Part shown: positions 1 to 7,001 of the stretch, in pieces | Layout of the letters: each line of letters opens with the position of its first letter | Numbering within the stretch: the stretch's first letter is position 1 | DNA from: Pseudomonadota bacterium | GTDB lineage: Bacteria; Pseudomonadota; Alphaproteobacteria; Rhizobiales; Xanthobacteraceae | Direction of reading: 5' to 3' | DNA: 19,799 nucleotides | Assembly: GCA_023449855.1 (NCBI GenBank) | Contig: JAEXHR010000018.1 | Coordinates: forward strand, 1 to 19,799 | Made by a program: the position numbers and the translations under genes | The notes under the pieces: model-generated | What the model was told of the DNA's origin: nothing | The model's input: the letters and a program-made list of their open reading frames with translations, nothing else | Databases searched by the model: none

Positions 1-53
1 CAAGGCGCCCACTTCGTGAAGACATAGTCCCGCTGCTTCACCCGCCCCTCGTG
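1..53 (-). other. In-frame continuation of the P460 gene beyond the TGA
   Basis: Read through the TGA at 56-54, the same frame continues open to the window edge. It begins with His-Glu and includes RDYVFTKWAP, the kind of ending I associate with cytochrome P460 proteins after CXXCH. There is no frameshift, so a single base change (TGC to TGA) explains the interruption. The true stop lies outside the window. An inverted repeat (GTGAAG/CTTCAC on the minus strand, at 41-36 and 21-16) lies 12 nt after the TGA. Confidence 0.7.
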
Positions 54-506
54 TCAGGCAAAGCAGGTCTCGTGCTGCGCCAGATCGGCCGGCTTGCCGT
101 CGATGAAGCGACCAAAACCCCAGCCGCCTGACGCGGCGTATTTCTTCGAATCCTTCACCATCACCTGCACTGTGGTGGCGGTACCGGGGATGGAGGCGGA
201 TTCGAAGTCTGGCGACTGGATGTGTTTCCACGCAAGTTTCACCAGCACCGTGCCATCGGGGAACGGCAGCTTGCCGTCCCGATAGGCCTTGACCGCAATA
301 TCGTTGCCGACAACCGCGCGGAGTTCGTTCAGAGGCTCGCCCTCCTGTGCAGGCGCGATCAGCTCCCATTTGCGATAGCCATCGGGAATGCCGACGCCGT
401 AGATCGGCGACAGGTTTTCGGGACTTGTTATGTTGGCCGCGAAGGCCGCCGCCACCGCCGATGACAGGGCACCGGCGGCAAGGCTTGCCAAGATGATCTT
501 ACGCAT
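54..506 (-). CDS. Cytochrome P460 family haem protein, reading frame ended by TGA inside CXXCH
   Basis: Family knowledge: cytochrome P460 proteins are periplasmic c-type haem proteins, some of which oxidise hydroxylamine. The 150-residue product has a Sec signal peptide (about residues 1-23, ending AAAFAA) and the P460 fold signature, including a GWGFGRF segment and a C-terminal HETCFA. C148 is the first Cys of the haem motif, but the next codons read Phe, Ala, TGA, His, so the second Cys is a stop. The frame stays open after the TGA and encodes what looks like the normal family tail (see 1-53). I chose the ATG at 506; a TTG one codon upstream is possible. The ATG shares one base with the TGA stop of the upstream hydrolase, so the two are probably translationally coupled. 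As read, the protein could not attach haem normally. It is either a recent nonsense mutation, a sequence error or, less likely, a recoded stop. Confidence 0.8.
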   Translation of the reverse strand: MRKIILASLAAGALSSAVAAAFAANITSPENLSPIYGVGIPDGYRKWELIAPAQEGEPLNELRAVVGNDIAVKAYRDGKLPFPDGTVLVKLAWKHIQSPDFESASIPGTATTVQVMVKDSKKYAASGGWGFGRFIDGKPADLAQHETCFA

Positions 507-1573
507 CAACGTGCCATCGCGTCGGCGTCGATGATCGCCTGGGCGAAATCGCGCGGTGCTTCCTGCGGCAGATTATGGCCGATGCCGCCATTTAGCGTGC
601 GATGCTCATACTTGCCGGTGAACTTCTTCGCATAGGCCTTTGGATCGGGATGTGGTGCGCCATTCGCATCGCCTTCCATCGTGATGGTCGGTACCGCGAT
701 GGTCGGGCCCTGTGCCAGACGCTTCTCCAACTCGTCGAACTTCGCCTCGCCCTGCACCAGATCCAGTCGCCAACGATAGTTATGAATGGTGATGGCGACG
801 TGATCCGGATTCTCGAAAGCCTTGGCGCTACGGTCGAAAGTGGCATCATCGAAATTCCATTTCGGCGAAGCCAATTTCCAGATCAGCTTGGCAAAGTCGT
901 GCCGGTTCTTGTCGTAACCGAGCCGGCCGCGCTCCGTGGCGAAATAGAACTGATACCACCATTCGAGCTCTGCCTTCGGCGGCAACGGCATGCGCCCCGC
1001 CTCCTGGCTGCCGATCAGGTAGCCGCTGACGGCGACGAGCGCCTTCACGCGCTCCGGCCAGATCGCGGCGAGGATGTCCGCTGTGCGACCGCCCCAGTCA
1101 TAACCGCCGACCACGGCCTTCTCGATCTTCAGCGCGTCCATGAAGTTGATGATATCGGTGGCCAGCGCCGCCGGCTGGCCGTTGCGCAGTGTCGCGTCGG
1201 ACAGAAAGCGCGTGTCGCCATAGCCGCGCAGATAAGGAATAATGACGCGGTAACCGGCGGATGCGAGCAGTGGTGCGACGTCGACATAGCTGTAGATGTC
1301 ATACGGCCAGCCATGCAGCAGCAACACGATCGGCCCATCCGCCGGGCCATCCTCGGCATATGCAACGTTCAGCACGCCTGCATCGACCCGCTTCAACGGC
1401 TTGAAGGTTGTATGTGTGCCGCGCTTGATCGCCGGCAATTTTTTACCGTTCTTGGCACCTTGCGCTGCCGCAGCGCCGATGCCGCCGAACTGAGCCGCAG
1501 CCAAACCGAGAACGGCAGCGCCGAGCAGGCTGCGGCGGTTGAGTTGATTGTTGTCGCGATTGTCGTCGGTCAT
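506..1573 (-). CDS. TAT-exported alpha/beta hydrolase, epoxide hydrolase-like
   Basis: A 355-residue secreted hydrolase. It starts at the ATG at 1573, preceded by GGAG about 8 nt upstream; the open frame extends further up but only antisense to the next gene. A twin-arginine signal is visible (R13-R14-S-L-L-G, then a hydrophobic stretch to about A37). Catalytic features: HGWP at 87-90 (oxyanion loop), GYDWGG with D159 as probable nucleophile, and H333 in GGIGHNLPQE as the base. An Asp nucleophile in G-x-D-x-G with HGWP is typical of epoxide hydrolases and haloalkane dehalogenases, not of Ser esterases. The substrate is unknown. Its TGA overlaps the ATG of the P460 gene, so both probably form one periplasmic operon, divergent from the regulator at 1761. 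Confidence 0.85.
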   Translation of the reverse strand: MTDDNRDNNQLNRRSLLGAAVLGLAAAQFGGIGAAAAQGAKNGKKLPAIKRGTHTTFKPLKRVDAGVLNVAYAEDGPADGPIVLLLHGWPYDIYSYVDVAPLLASAGYRVIIPYLRGYGDTRFLSDATLRNGQPAALATDIINFMDALKIEKAVVGGYDWGGRTADILAAIWPERVKALVAVSGYLIGSQEAGRMPLPPKAELEWWYQFYFATERGRLGYDKNRHDFAKLIWKLASPKWNFDDATFDRSAKAFENPDHVAITIHNYRWRLDLVQGEAKFDELEKRLAQGPTIAVPTITMEGDANGAPHPDPKAYAKKFTGKYEHRTLNGGIGHNLPQEAPRDFAQAIIDADAMAR

Positions 1574-1760
1574 GATGGTGCTCCAGGCAATGACGGCTGC
1601 GGCCGTCGATGTGCGGACCATGCTTCGCCATCGCGCCGCGCGCTTGAAGATTTCTCCGATTTTCCGTTGAGAATACCGTGATTTGTCGTTGAGACGGCAT
1701 GTGCTAGGGACAGACCCGCGCATACGCGCCTGGCGCAACAACAGGTATTGGACCTCTATC

Positions 1761-3341
1761 TTGCTGTTTCGGTTCGACGAATTCGTCCTCGACACTGACC
1801 GGCGGGAACTGCGGCGGGGCACGAATACGGTGGCAATGGAGCCGCAGGTGTTCGATGTGCTCGAGTTCTTGATCCGCGCGCGCGACAAGGTGGTGAGCCG
1901 CGACGAACTTGTGGCGGAAGTCTGGCACGGCCGCATCGTCTCCGAGGCGACGCTCAGCAGCCGGGTCAATGCAGCCCGCGCTGCCATCGGTGACAATGGC
2001 GAGCAACAAAGGCTGATACGTACCTTGCCGCGCAAAGGCGTCCGCTTTGTCGGCGAAGTGACTGACGACACAACTTCTCCCTCTTCGCCGGTAACAATCG
2101 CCGCTACCACTGCACCGCTGCCTGCCAACGCCGAACCCGACGGTCTTTCGATCGCGGTGTTGCCCTTCAACAATATGAGCGCCGATCCCGAACAGGACTA
2201 TTTCGGCGACGGTATCGCCGAAGAGATCATCACCGACCTGGCGCGTTGCAGCGGACTGTTCGTGATCGCGCGCAATTCGTCCTTCACCTACAAGAACAAG
2301 CCCGTCGATATCCGCGAGGTCGGGCGCACGCTCGGCGTGAACTATGTGCTCGAAGGCAGCGTCCGCCGCTCCGGCGAACGGCTGCGCATCATCGCGCAGC
2401 TGATCGACGCGCGCTCCGGCACGCATTTGTGGGCAGACCGCTTCGATGGCGATCGCAACGACGTGTTCGATCTGCAGGACCGCATCACCGCATGCGCCGT
2501 CGCAGCCATCGAGCCGACGCTGCGCATCGCCGAGATCGAGCGACACAGGCATGACCGGCCGAGCAAGCCCGACGCCTATGATTTTCTGCTGCGCGCATCC
2601 GCCCATGAACGCGACTTCACGCCGGACGGTATGAGCGCGGCGCTTGAGTGCCTGCATCAGGCGCTGGCGCTCGATCCGGGTTACGCGCCCGCGATGGCGG
2701 CCACCGCCTATTGCCACGCACAGCGTCATTTCCAGGGCTGGATATCGCAGGATGGCGCGCATCGCAGCGAAGGTCTTGCATTGGCGCAGCGCGCCGTCGA
2801 GCTTGCGCCCAACGATCCGCAGATCCTCTGGATGGCGGCTTTTGCCATCTGGAATCTCGCGGACGCACCGAATGCCAGGGACACGGCGATCGAACTGTTC
2901 AACCGCTCCCTCGCCATCAATCCGAATTCGGCCACCGCCCTTGCCCTCGCCGGCTGGATCGAAACCATGCGCGGACAGCAGACCGCCGGCCGCGCCTTGC
3001 TGGAGCGCGCGCGGCGCCTCAATCCGCTCGATCCGCATGGCTGGTTCGTCTGCGGCGCGCTGGCCATCGCCGCGATCATCGACGGGGACTATCGGGAGGC
3101 GATCGGCTGGGCCGACAAGGCACTGGTGCAGAACCGCCGCTTCGCTGTCGCGCTGCGCGCGCTGGCGGTGGCGCTCGTGAATGTCGGCGAGCATGAGCGC
3201 GCCGCACAGGTGGTGGAGGAATTGCTCACCATCGAACCGGAGCTCACAGTCTCCGCCTTCTTCGCACGCATTCCCTTCCCCGTCGCCGCGATGGCGCAGA
3301 CCTATGCGACAGCCCTGAAAGCTGCAGGACTTCCGGAATGA
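1761..3341 (+). CDS. Winged-helix regulator with TolB-like and TPR domains (CadC type)
   Basis: A roughly 526-residue predicted transcription regulator. Residues about 1-100 form an OmpR/CadC-type winged helix (FRFDEFVLD, then ...EPQVFDVLEFLI... and the wing ...RTLPRKGVRFVGEV). About residues 130-225 match the TolB-like N-terminal domain often found in adenylate-cyclase-like regulators (SIAVLPFNNMSADPEQDYFG). The remainder is TPR-like helical repeats to the C-terminus. No transmembrane helix is evident, unlike classical CadC. The start is uncertain: homologues usually begin just before the FRF strand, which fits TTG at 1761. An in-frame TTG at 1683 and GTG at 1701 would add 26 or 20 residues. 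The stop overlaps the next start (ATGA). It faces the hydrolase/P460 operon and may control it, but this is only inference from position. Confidence 0.85.
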   Translation: MLFRFDEFVLDTDRRELRRGTNTVAMEPQVFDVLEFLIRARDKVVSRDELVAEVWHGRIVSEATLSSRVNAARAAIGDNGEQQRLIRTLPRKGVRFVGEVTDDTTSPSSPVTIAATTAPLPANAEPDGLSIAVLPFNNMSADPEQDYFGDGIAEEIITDLARCSGLFVIARNSSFTYKNKPVDIREVGRTLGVNYVLEGSVRRSGERLRIIAQLIDARSGTHLWADRFDGDRNDVFDLQDRITACAVAAIEPTLRIAEIERHRHDRPSKPDAYDFLLRASAHERDFTPDGMSAALECLHQALALDPGYAPAMAATAYCHAQRHFQGWISQDGAHRSEGLALAQRAVELAPNDPQILWMAAFAIWNLADAPNARDTAIELFNRSLAINPNSATALALAGWIETMRGQQTAGRALLERARRLNPLDPHGWFVCGALAIAAIIDGDYREAIGWADKALVQNRRFAVALRALAVALVNVGEHERAAQVVEELLTIEPELTVSAFFARIPFPVAAMAQTYATALKAAGLPE

Positions 3342-3829
3342 CCGTCCGTCCCATCGTGCGTTATCCCGATCCCCGGCTCGCGGTGCCGGCGGCTGATGTC
3401 ACCGACTTCGGCGAAACGCTGCGTATCCTCGCCGGCGATCTCGGCGACACCATGCATGCAGCGCCGGGGATCGGCATCACCGCGCCGCATATCGGCGTAT
3501 CGCTGCGTGTGGTCGTGCTCGATCTCGGCGACGGCGTGAGGACCTACATCAATCCGGAGATCGTCTGGGCTTCGCCAGAGATGATCATGCATCAGGAAGG
3601 CAGCGTCTCGATGCCCGGCGTGAATGACGACATCCAGCGTCACGCGCGCGTGCGGATCTGCTATCGCGATCTGGACGGCAACGCGCAGGAGGAAGAAGCC
3701 GACGGACTGCGCGCCGTCTGCCATCAGCATGAAATCGACCAGCTGAACGGCATGTTCTGGATCCAGCGCATGTCGCGCCTGAAACGCGACCGGCTGATCA
3801 AGCGGTTCGAGAAGCTGTCGCGCAACTAG
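3338..3829 (+). CDS. Peptide deformylase-like protein with altered catalytic motifs
   Basis: 163 residues, with the size and motif order of peptide deformylase, the metalloenzyme that removes the N-formyl group from new proteins. The three signature motifs are recognisable but changed. Motif 1 is GIGITAPHIG, with H51 in place of the catalytic Gln. Motif 2 is EGSVSMPG, with S89 replacing the metal-binding Cys. Motif 3 is QHEIDQLNG, keeping H131 and E132 but with Q135 replacing the second metal His. By E. coli numbering this equals Q50H, C90S and H136Q, so ordinary metal-dependent deformylation looks unlikely. The gene starts within the stop of the regulator (ATGA), implying coupled translation, and its TAG overlaps the stop of the convergent small gene. 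It may be a binding or regulatory paralogue; the housekeeping def should lie elsewhere. Confidence 0.85.
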   Translation: MTVRPIVRYPDPRLAVPAADVTDFGETLRILAGDLGDTMHAAPGIGITAPHIGVSLRVVVLDLGDGVRTYINPEIVWASPEMIMHQEGSVSMPGVNDDIQRHARVRICYRDLDGNAQEEEADGLRAVCHQHEIDQLNGMFWIQRMSRLKRDRLIKRFEKLSRN

Positions 3830-4113
3830 CACGCACCGCCGCCCCTGCGGCGTGACATCAGGCGGAACCAGGGCGTGACGTGGAACACGCTCATCAGGAC
3901 ATACATCACGGCCATCCCGCCCAATGGCGATGCGCGCGACGCCGAGCAGAGCATATCGGGCGAACCGCCATCGAGAAATCCCGTCAGCAACGCCATGGCG
4001 GCAAAGGATGGCGCCGCGGCCAGATGCAACCAGTCCGCGGCTCCGAGCATGACTGCGTGAGCATCATGATGGCTCGGGCGAGATACGTATCTGTTCAACA
4101 GACTTTCGCTCAT
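3826..4113 (-). CDS. Small hypothetical membrane protein
   Basis: 95 residues, family not recognised. The ATG at 4113 follows a purine-rich GAGAGAG ribosome-binding stretch. Two hydrophobic segments are visible: about residues 25-45 (LGAADWLHLAAAPSFAAMAL) and about 62-80 (GGMAVMYVLMSVFHVTPWF). The protein ends with an Arg-rich tail, SRRRGGGAC. This fits a two-helix inner-membrane protein. It lies 52 nt downstream of the DUF899 gene on the same strand, so cotranscription is plausible. Its stop codon overlaps the stop of the convergent deformylase-like gene at a CTAG. Confidence 0.7.
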   Translation of the reverse strand: MSESLLNRYVSRPSHHDAHAVMLGAADWLHLAAAPSFAAMALLTGFLDGGSPDMLCSASRASPLGGMAVMYVLMSVFHVTPWFRLMSRRRGGGAC

Positions 4114-4165
4114 TTTTTCTCTCTCACGGTTGCTTGCCCCGAGATCGATAATCCGGACCGCAGGA

Positions 4166-4915
4166 CTACGCGCCGTCTTTCCGGAACGCCGCCTCACCTG
4201 CGGTCGACACCTCGACCCACCTCTTGTCGGGCGCAGCATCGGCGACATAGTTGTCGTGCCAGTTCCACCATTTGTAGGTCGGCGTCTGCGGATAGCCTGC
4301 AGGCGAGTCCTCCCAGACCTCCTGCCGGCCGAGCGGCGTCGCGTCGAGATAGCTCCAGGTGCTTCCCATCGCCTCGTCGCCGCGGCTGTTGATGAAGTAA
4401 GTGCGGAACACGCGGCCGTTGTCGTTGAAGAACACGTTGTGGCCGTGCCACTCGCTCACACCGAAATCGGCGTCGAAACTGTCCGTGATCGTGTACCAGG
4501 GCATCTCCCAACCCATCCGCTTCTTCAGGCGCGCGATGTCCGCCTGCGGTGCCCGCGAGGCGTAGACGAGCGTGGTGTCGCGGGCATTCAGATGAGCGAG
4601 ATGGGCAACCTGATCAGCCCCAAGCGAACAGCCGCGGCAAGCGTGATCGGGCCAGCCGAACACGCCTGGCTCAAAGAAGGCGCGATAGACGATCAACTGA
4701 CGGCGGCCGTCGAACAGGTCTGGCAGGCTGGCTCGGCCATCGGGCCCTTCGAACGCATAGGCCTTCTCCACCGCCATCCACGGCATCCTCCGACGCTCCG
4801 CGGCCAGCGCGTCCCGTGCGCGCGTGAAGACCTTTTCTTTCATCAGCATGTCCGCTCGCGCGGCCTCCCATGCCTGCTGCGAAACAATCGGCGGTGTTGT
4901 CATCGGTGTCGTCAT
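4166..4915 (-). CDS. DUF899 family thioredoxin-like protein
   Basis: 249 residues. DUF899 proteins have a predicted thioredoxin-like fold and no firmly assigned reaction. Visible signatures are the FFEPGVFGWPDHACRGCS block with C93 and C96 as a CxxC pair, the later segment VFFNDNGRVFRTYFINSRG, and the C-terminal YKWWNWHDNY. The start chosen is the ATG at 4915, with GGAGAG about 8 nt upstream; an in-frame ATG at 4945 has no such site. No signal peptide is seen, so it is probably cytoplasmic. It is divergent from the HTH regulator at 5038, and the shared upstream region holds an inverted repeat (4960-4966 and 5017-5023). Confidence 0.87.
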   Translation of the reverse strand: MTTPMTTPPIVSQQAWEAARADMLMKEKVFTRARDALAAERRRMPWMAVEKAYAFEGPDGRASLPDLFDGRRQLIVYRAFFEPGVFGWPDHACRGCSLGADQVAHLAHLNARDTTLVYASRAPQADIARLKKRMGWEMPWYTITDSFDADFGVSEWHGHNVFFNDNGRVFRTYFINSRGDEAMGSTWSYLDATPLGRQEVWEDSPAGYPQTPTYKWWNWHDNYVADAAPDKRWVEVSTAGEAAFRKDGA

Positions 4916-4961
4916 GGCGTTCTCTCCACATTCGTCCATCGTCATGCGTTCGGGGCACGAC

Positions 4962-4989
4962 TTGTCGGTTCATCCATGTGAGGTAGATT
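4962..4989 (+). promoter_or_regulatory. Putative sigma70-type promoter of the HTH regulator gene
   Basis: TTGTCG at 4962-4967 and TAGATT at 4984-4989 are separated by 16 nt, each matching four of six consensus bases. Transcription would start near 4996, about 40 nt before the ATG at 5038. The arms ACTTGTC (4960-4966) and GACAAGT (5017-5023) flank the start site and could be an operator. Seen by eye only. Confidence 0.3.
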
Positions 4990-5037
4990 AGGGCCGGACG
5001 ATGCGAGGGCGGGAGTGACAAGTGTGGCGGGATTCAG

Positions 5038-6258
5038 ATGGACTCGCTGATTACCGCCGCAGGGCGTGCGCTCGCCGCAGGTGACCCGCTCGGCGCCCTG
5101 AAGCGCATTGCGCTCCGCGATGATGCCGAGGCGCTTGCCCTGCGCGGCATCGCAATGGCCCAGCTCGGCGACTTCGCACGTGCGAAAGATCTCGTGAAAC
5201 GGGCCGCGCGCGGCTTCGGGGCGAAGGAACCTGTGGCGCGCGCGCGGTGCATCGTCGCCGAGGCAGAGATCGCACTCGTCTCGCGCGATCTCGGCTGGCC
5301 CAGCAAGGCGCTCGATGCGGCGCGGCGGACGCTCGACGCTCATGGCGATCGGCTGAACGCGACCTATGGCGGTTATCTTGATGTCAAACGGCTTCTGCTC
5401 ATCGGGCGTCTGGACGAAGCCGAGCGGAAGCTCGGCGCTCTCGATCCCGCCCCCTTCCCGCCCGCTTTGCGCACCGCCCATGCATTGGTCGTCATGGGCA
5501 TCGCCATGCGGCGGCTGCAGGCGGCCGCTGCCCGCGATGCTCTGGCCGAGGCGCGGCGTGCAGCAGGACTCGCCCGCATCCCGGCGCTGACGGCCGAAGT
5601 CGATCACGCATCAAGCCTCCTCGAGGCTCCCGCCGCACGCCTGATCGCGCGCGGCGACACAAGAGCGCTTCTGCTCGACGACGTTGAAGCGTTGCAAGAC
5701 TCGAAAGCCATTGTCATCGATGCCTGCCGCCACGTCGTTCGCCACAGGACCACAGTGCTGTCGCTGGCCACACGTCCGGTTCTGTTCACGCTCGCACGCA
5801 CGCTCGGCGAGGCATGGCCCGCGGATGTCACGCGAGCAGCGCTGCTGGCGCGCGCCTTCGGCGCCAGACATGCCGATGAATCGCATCGCGCACGGCTTCG
5901 CGTCGAGATCGCACGCCTGCGCAAGGTGGTTGCACCATTCGCAGACGTGAACGCGACCAAGCTCGGTTTCGTACTGGCGCCGCGCATCGCGCGCGAGGTC
6001 GTCGTGCTGGCACGGCCTGTCGAGGAAGAACACGCCGCCATCCTGGCCCTGCTGGCCGATGGTGAAAGCTGGTCGAGTTCGGCGCTCGCGCTGGCACTCG
6101 GAGCAAGCCAGCGCAGCATTCAGCGGACGCTCGAAACTCTGGCGGCCAGCAACAAGGTGCAACCGCTGGGCCGCGGCCGGGCGCGCCGCTGGACATCGCC
6201 TTCTCTGCCGGGACTCGCGACGATCTTGTTACTCCCGCCGCCGCTGCCGGATCACTAG
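5038..6258 (+). CDS. HTH transcription regulator with TPR-like N-terminal half
   Basis: 406 residues, Ala- and Arg-rich. The first roughly 200 residues are helical and TPR-like (for example GDPLGALKRIALRDDAEALA and later GRLDEAERKLGALD). About residues 275-320 resemble an OmpR-type winged helix (RARLRVEIARLRKVVAPFAD, ending KLGFVLAP). About residues 330-385 form a second HTH (SSSALALALGASQRSIQRTLETLA, followed by a basic wing, LGRGRARRW). It is probably a cytoplasmic DNA-binding regulator. I chose the ATG at 5038, with a GCGGG stretch upstream. The beta-propeller gene starts 31 nt after its stop, so the two probably form an operon. The ligand or signal is not evident. Confidence 0.72.
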   Translation: MDSLITAAGRALAAGDPLGALKRIALRDDAEALALRGIAMAQLGDFARAKDLVKRAARGFGAKEPVARARCIVAEAEIALVSRDLGWPSKALDAARRTLDAHGDRLNATYGGYLDVKRLLLIGRLDEAERKLGALDPAPFPPALRTAHALVVMGIAMRRLQAAAARDALAEARRAAGLARIPALTAEVDHASSLLEAPAARLIARGDTRALLLDDVEALQDSKAIVIDACRHVVRHRTTVLSLATRPVLFTLARTLGEAWPADVTRAALLARAFGARHADESHRARLRVEIARLRKVVAPFADVNATKLGFVLAPRIAREVVVLARPVEEEHAAILALLADGESWSSSALALALGASQRSIQRTLETLAASNKVQPLGRGRARRWTSPSLPGLATILLLPPPLPDH

Positions 6259-6289
6259 GGTCATCGCCAGTGTCACGAGGGAAACGCTC

Positions 6290-6928
6290 ATGAAAACATC
6301 CGCAGCAGAGATCATCCGTGAATATGGCCCCTTCGAGGGTGCCGATGGCATACACGGCGTCACCTATGACGGCCGGCATGTCTGGTTCGCTTCCGGCGAC
6401 AAACTCAACGCGCTCGAACCCGAGAGTGGCCGGACGGTGCGCAGCATCGCCGTCGCCGCCCATGCCGGTACGGCCTTCGACGGCAAGTATCTGTTCCAGA
6501 TTGCCGAGGATCGCATCCAGAAGATCGACCCGCAGACCGGCCGCGTGCTCGCGACAATCCCGTCGCCTGGCAATGGCGGCGACTCCGGCATGGCCTGGGC
6601 CGAAGGCGCGCTGTGGGTCGGCCAGTATCGCGATCGTAAAATCCACCAGATCGATCCCGACACCGGCAAGATCCTGCGCACCATCGAGAGCAACCGCTTC
6701 GTCACCGGGGTCACCTGGGTCGACGGCGAACTCTGGCACGGCACCTGGGAAGACGACGCCAGCGACATCCGGCGGATCGATCCACAGACCGGCGAAGCAC
6801 TCGAGAGTCTGGCCTTGCCCGCAGGCAGCGGCGTCTCCGGCCTGGAGTCCGACGGGGCGGATCAGTTTTTCGCTGGCGGCGGCAAGAGCGGCAAGTTGCG
6901 TGCAGTACGAAGACCGAGGCGCGGGTGA
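6290..6928 (+). CDS. Beta-propeller (Vgb/streptogramin-lyase-like) protein
   Basis: 212 residues built of repeated blades of the type GVTYDGRHVWFAS, GTAFDGKYLFQIAEDRIQKI, GMAWAEGALWVGQYRDRKIH and GVTWVDGELWHGTWEDD. Each is followed by an IDPxTG turn, as in Vgb-like or PQQ-like propellers. The start is the ATG at 6290, with GAGG about 8 nt upstream. No signal peptide is present, so it is probably cytoplasmic. I recall close relatives of about this length ending in RAVRRPR, so it looks complete. It lies directly behind the HTH regulator, suggesting joint function. A true lyase activity cannot be claimed from sequence. Confidence 0.78.
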   Translation: MKTSAAEIIREYGPFEGADGIHGVTYDGRHVWFASGDKLNALEPESGRTVRSIAVAAHAGTAFDGKYLFQIAEDRIQKIDPQTGRVLATIPSPGNGGDSGMAWAEGALWVGQYRDRKIHQIDPDTGKILRTIESNRFVTGVTWVDGELWHGTWEDDASDIRRIDPQTGEALESLALPAGSGVSGLESDGADQFFAGGGKSGKLRAVRRPRRG

Positions 6929-6943
6929 TCTATCCTGGAGGAG

Positions 6944-6960
6944 ACCGTGACCATCACGGT
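6944..6960. repeat. 7-bp perfect hairpin downstream of the propeller gene
   Basis: ACCGTGA (6944-6950) and TCACGGT (6954-6960) form a perfect stem with loop CCA, 15 nt after the stop at 6928 and between convergent genes. There is no T-run after it on either strand, so termination by this element alone is doubtful. It could instead be a protein site. Confidence 0.35.
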
Positions 6961-7001
6961 GTCGCGTCAGTGACGTCAATTCGACGAGGCGGCGCGCTGC
7001 T

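Noticed and set aside
1683..1710. Promoter TTGTCG plus TAGGGA ahead of the regulator
   Set aside because: The -10 candidate matches only two of six consensus bases.
1574..2173. 200-residue N-terminal extension of the alpha/beta hydrolase
   Set aside because: It lies antisense to the regulator gene, would bury the TAT signal in the middle of the protein, and the ATG at 1573 has a good ribosome-binding site.
1704..3194. 496-codon minus-strand frame opposite the winged-helix regulator
   Set aside because: No domain is recognisable, while the plus strand has clear winged-helix, TolB-like and TPR signatures.
5828..6979. 383-codon minus-strand frame opposite the HTH and propeller genes
   Set aside because: It spans two plus-strand genes with clear repeats and motifs; it is a codon shadow.
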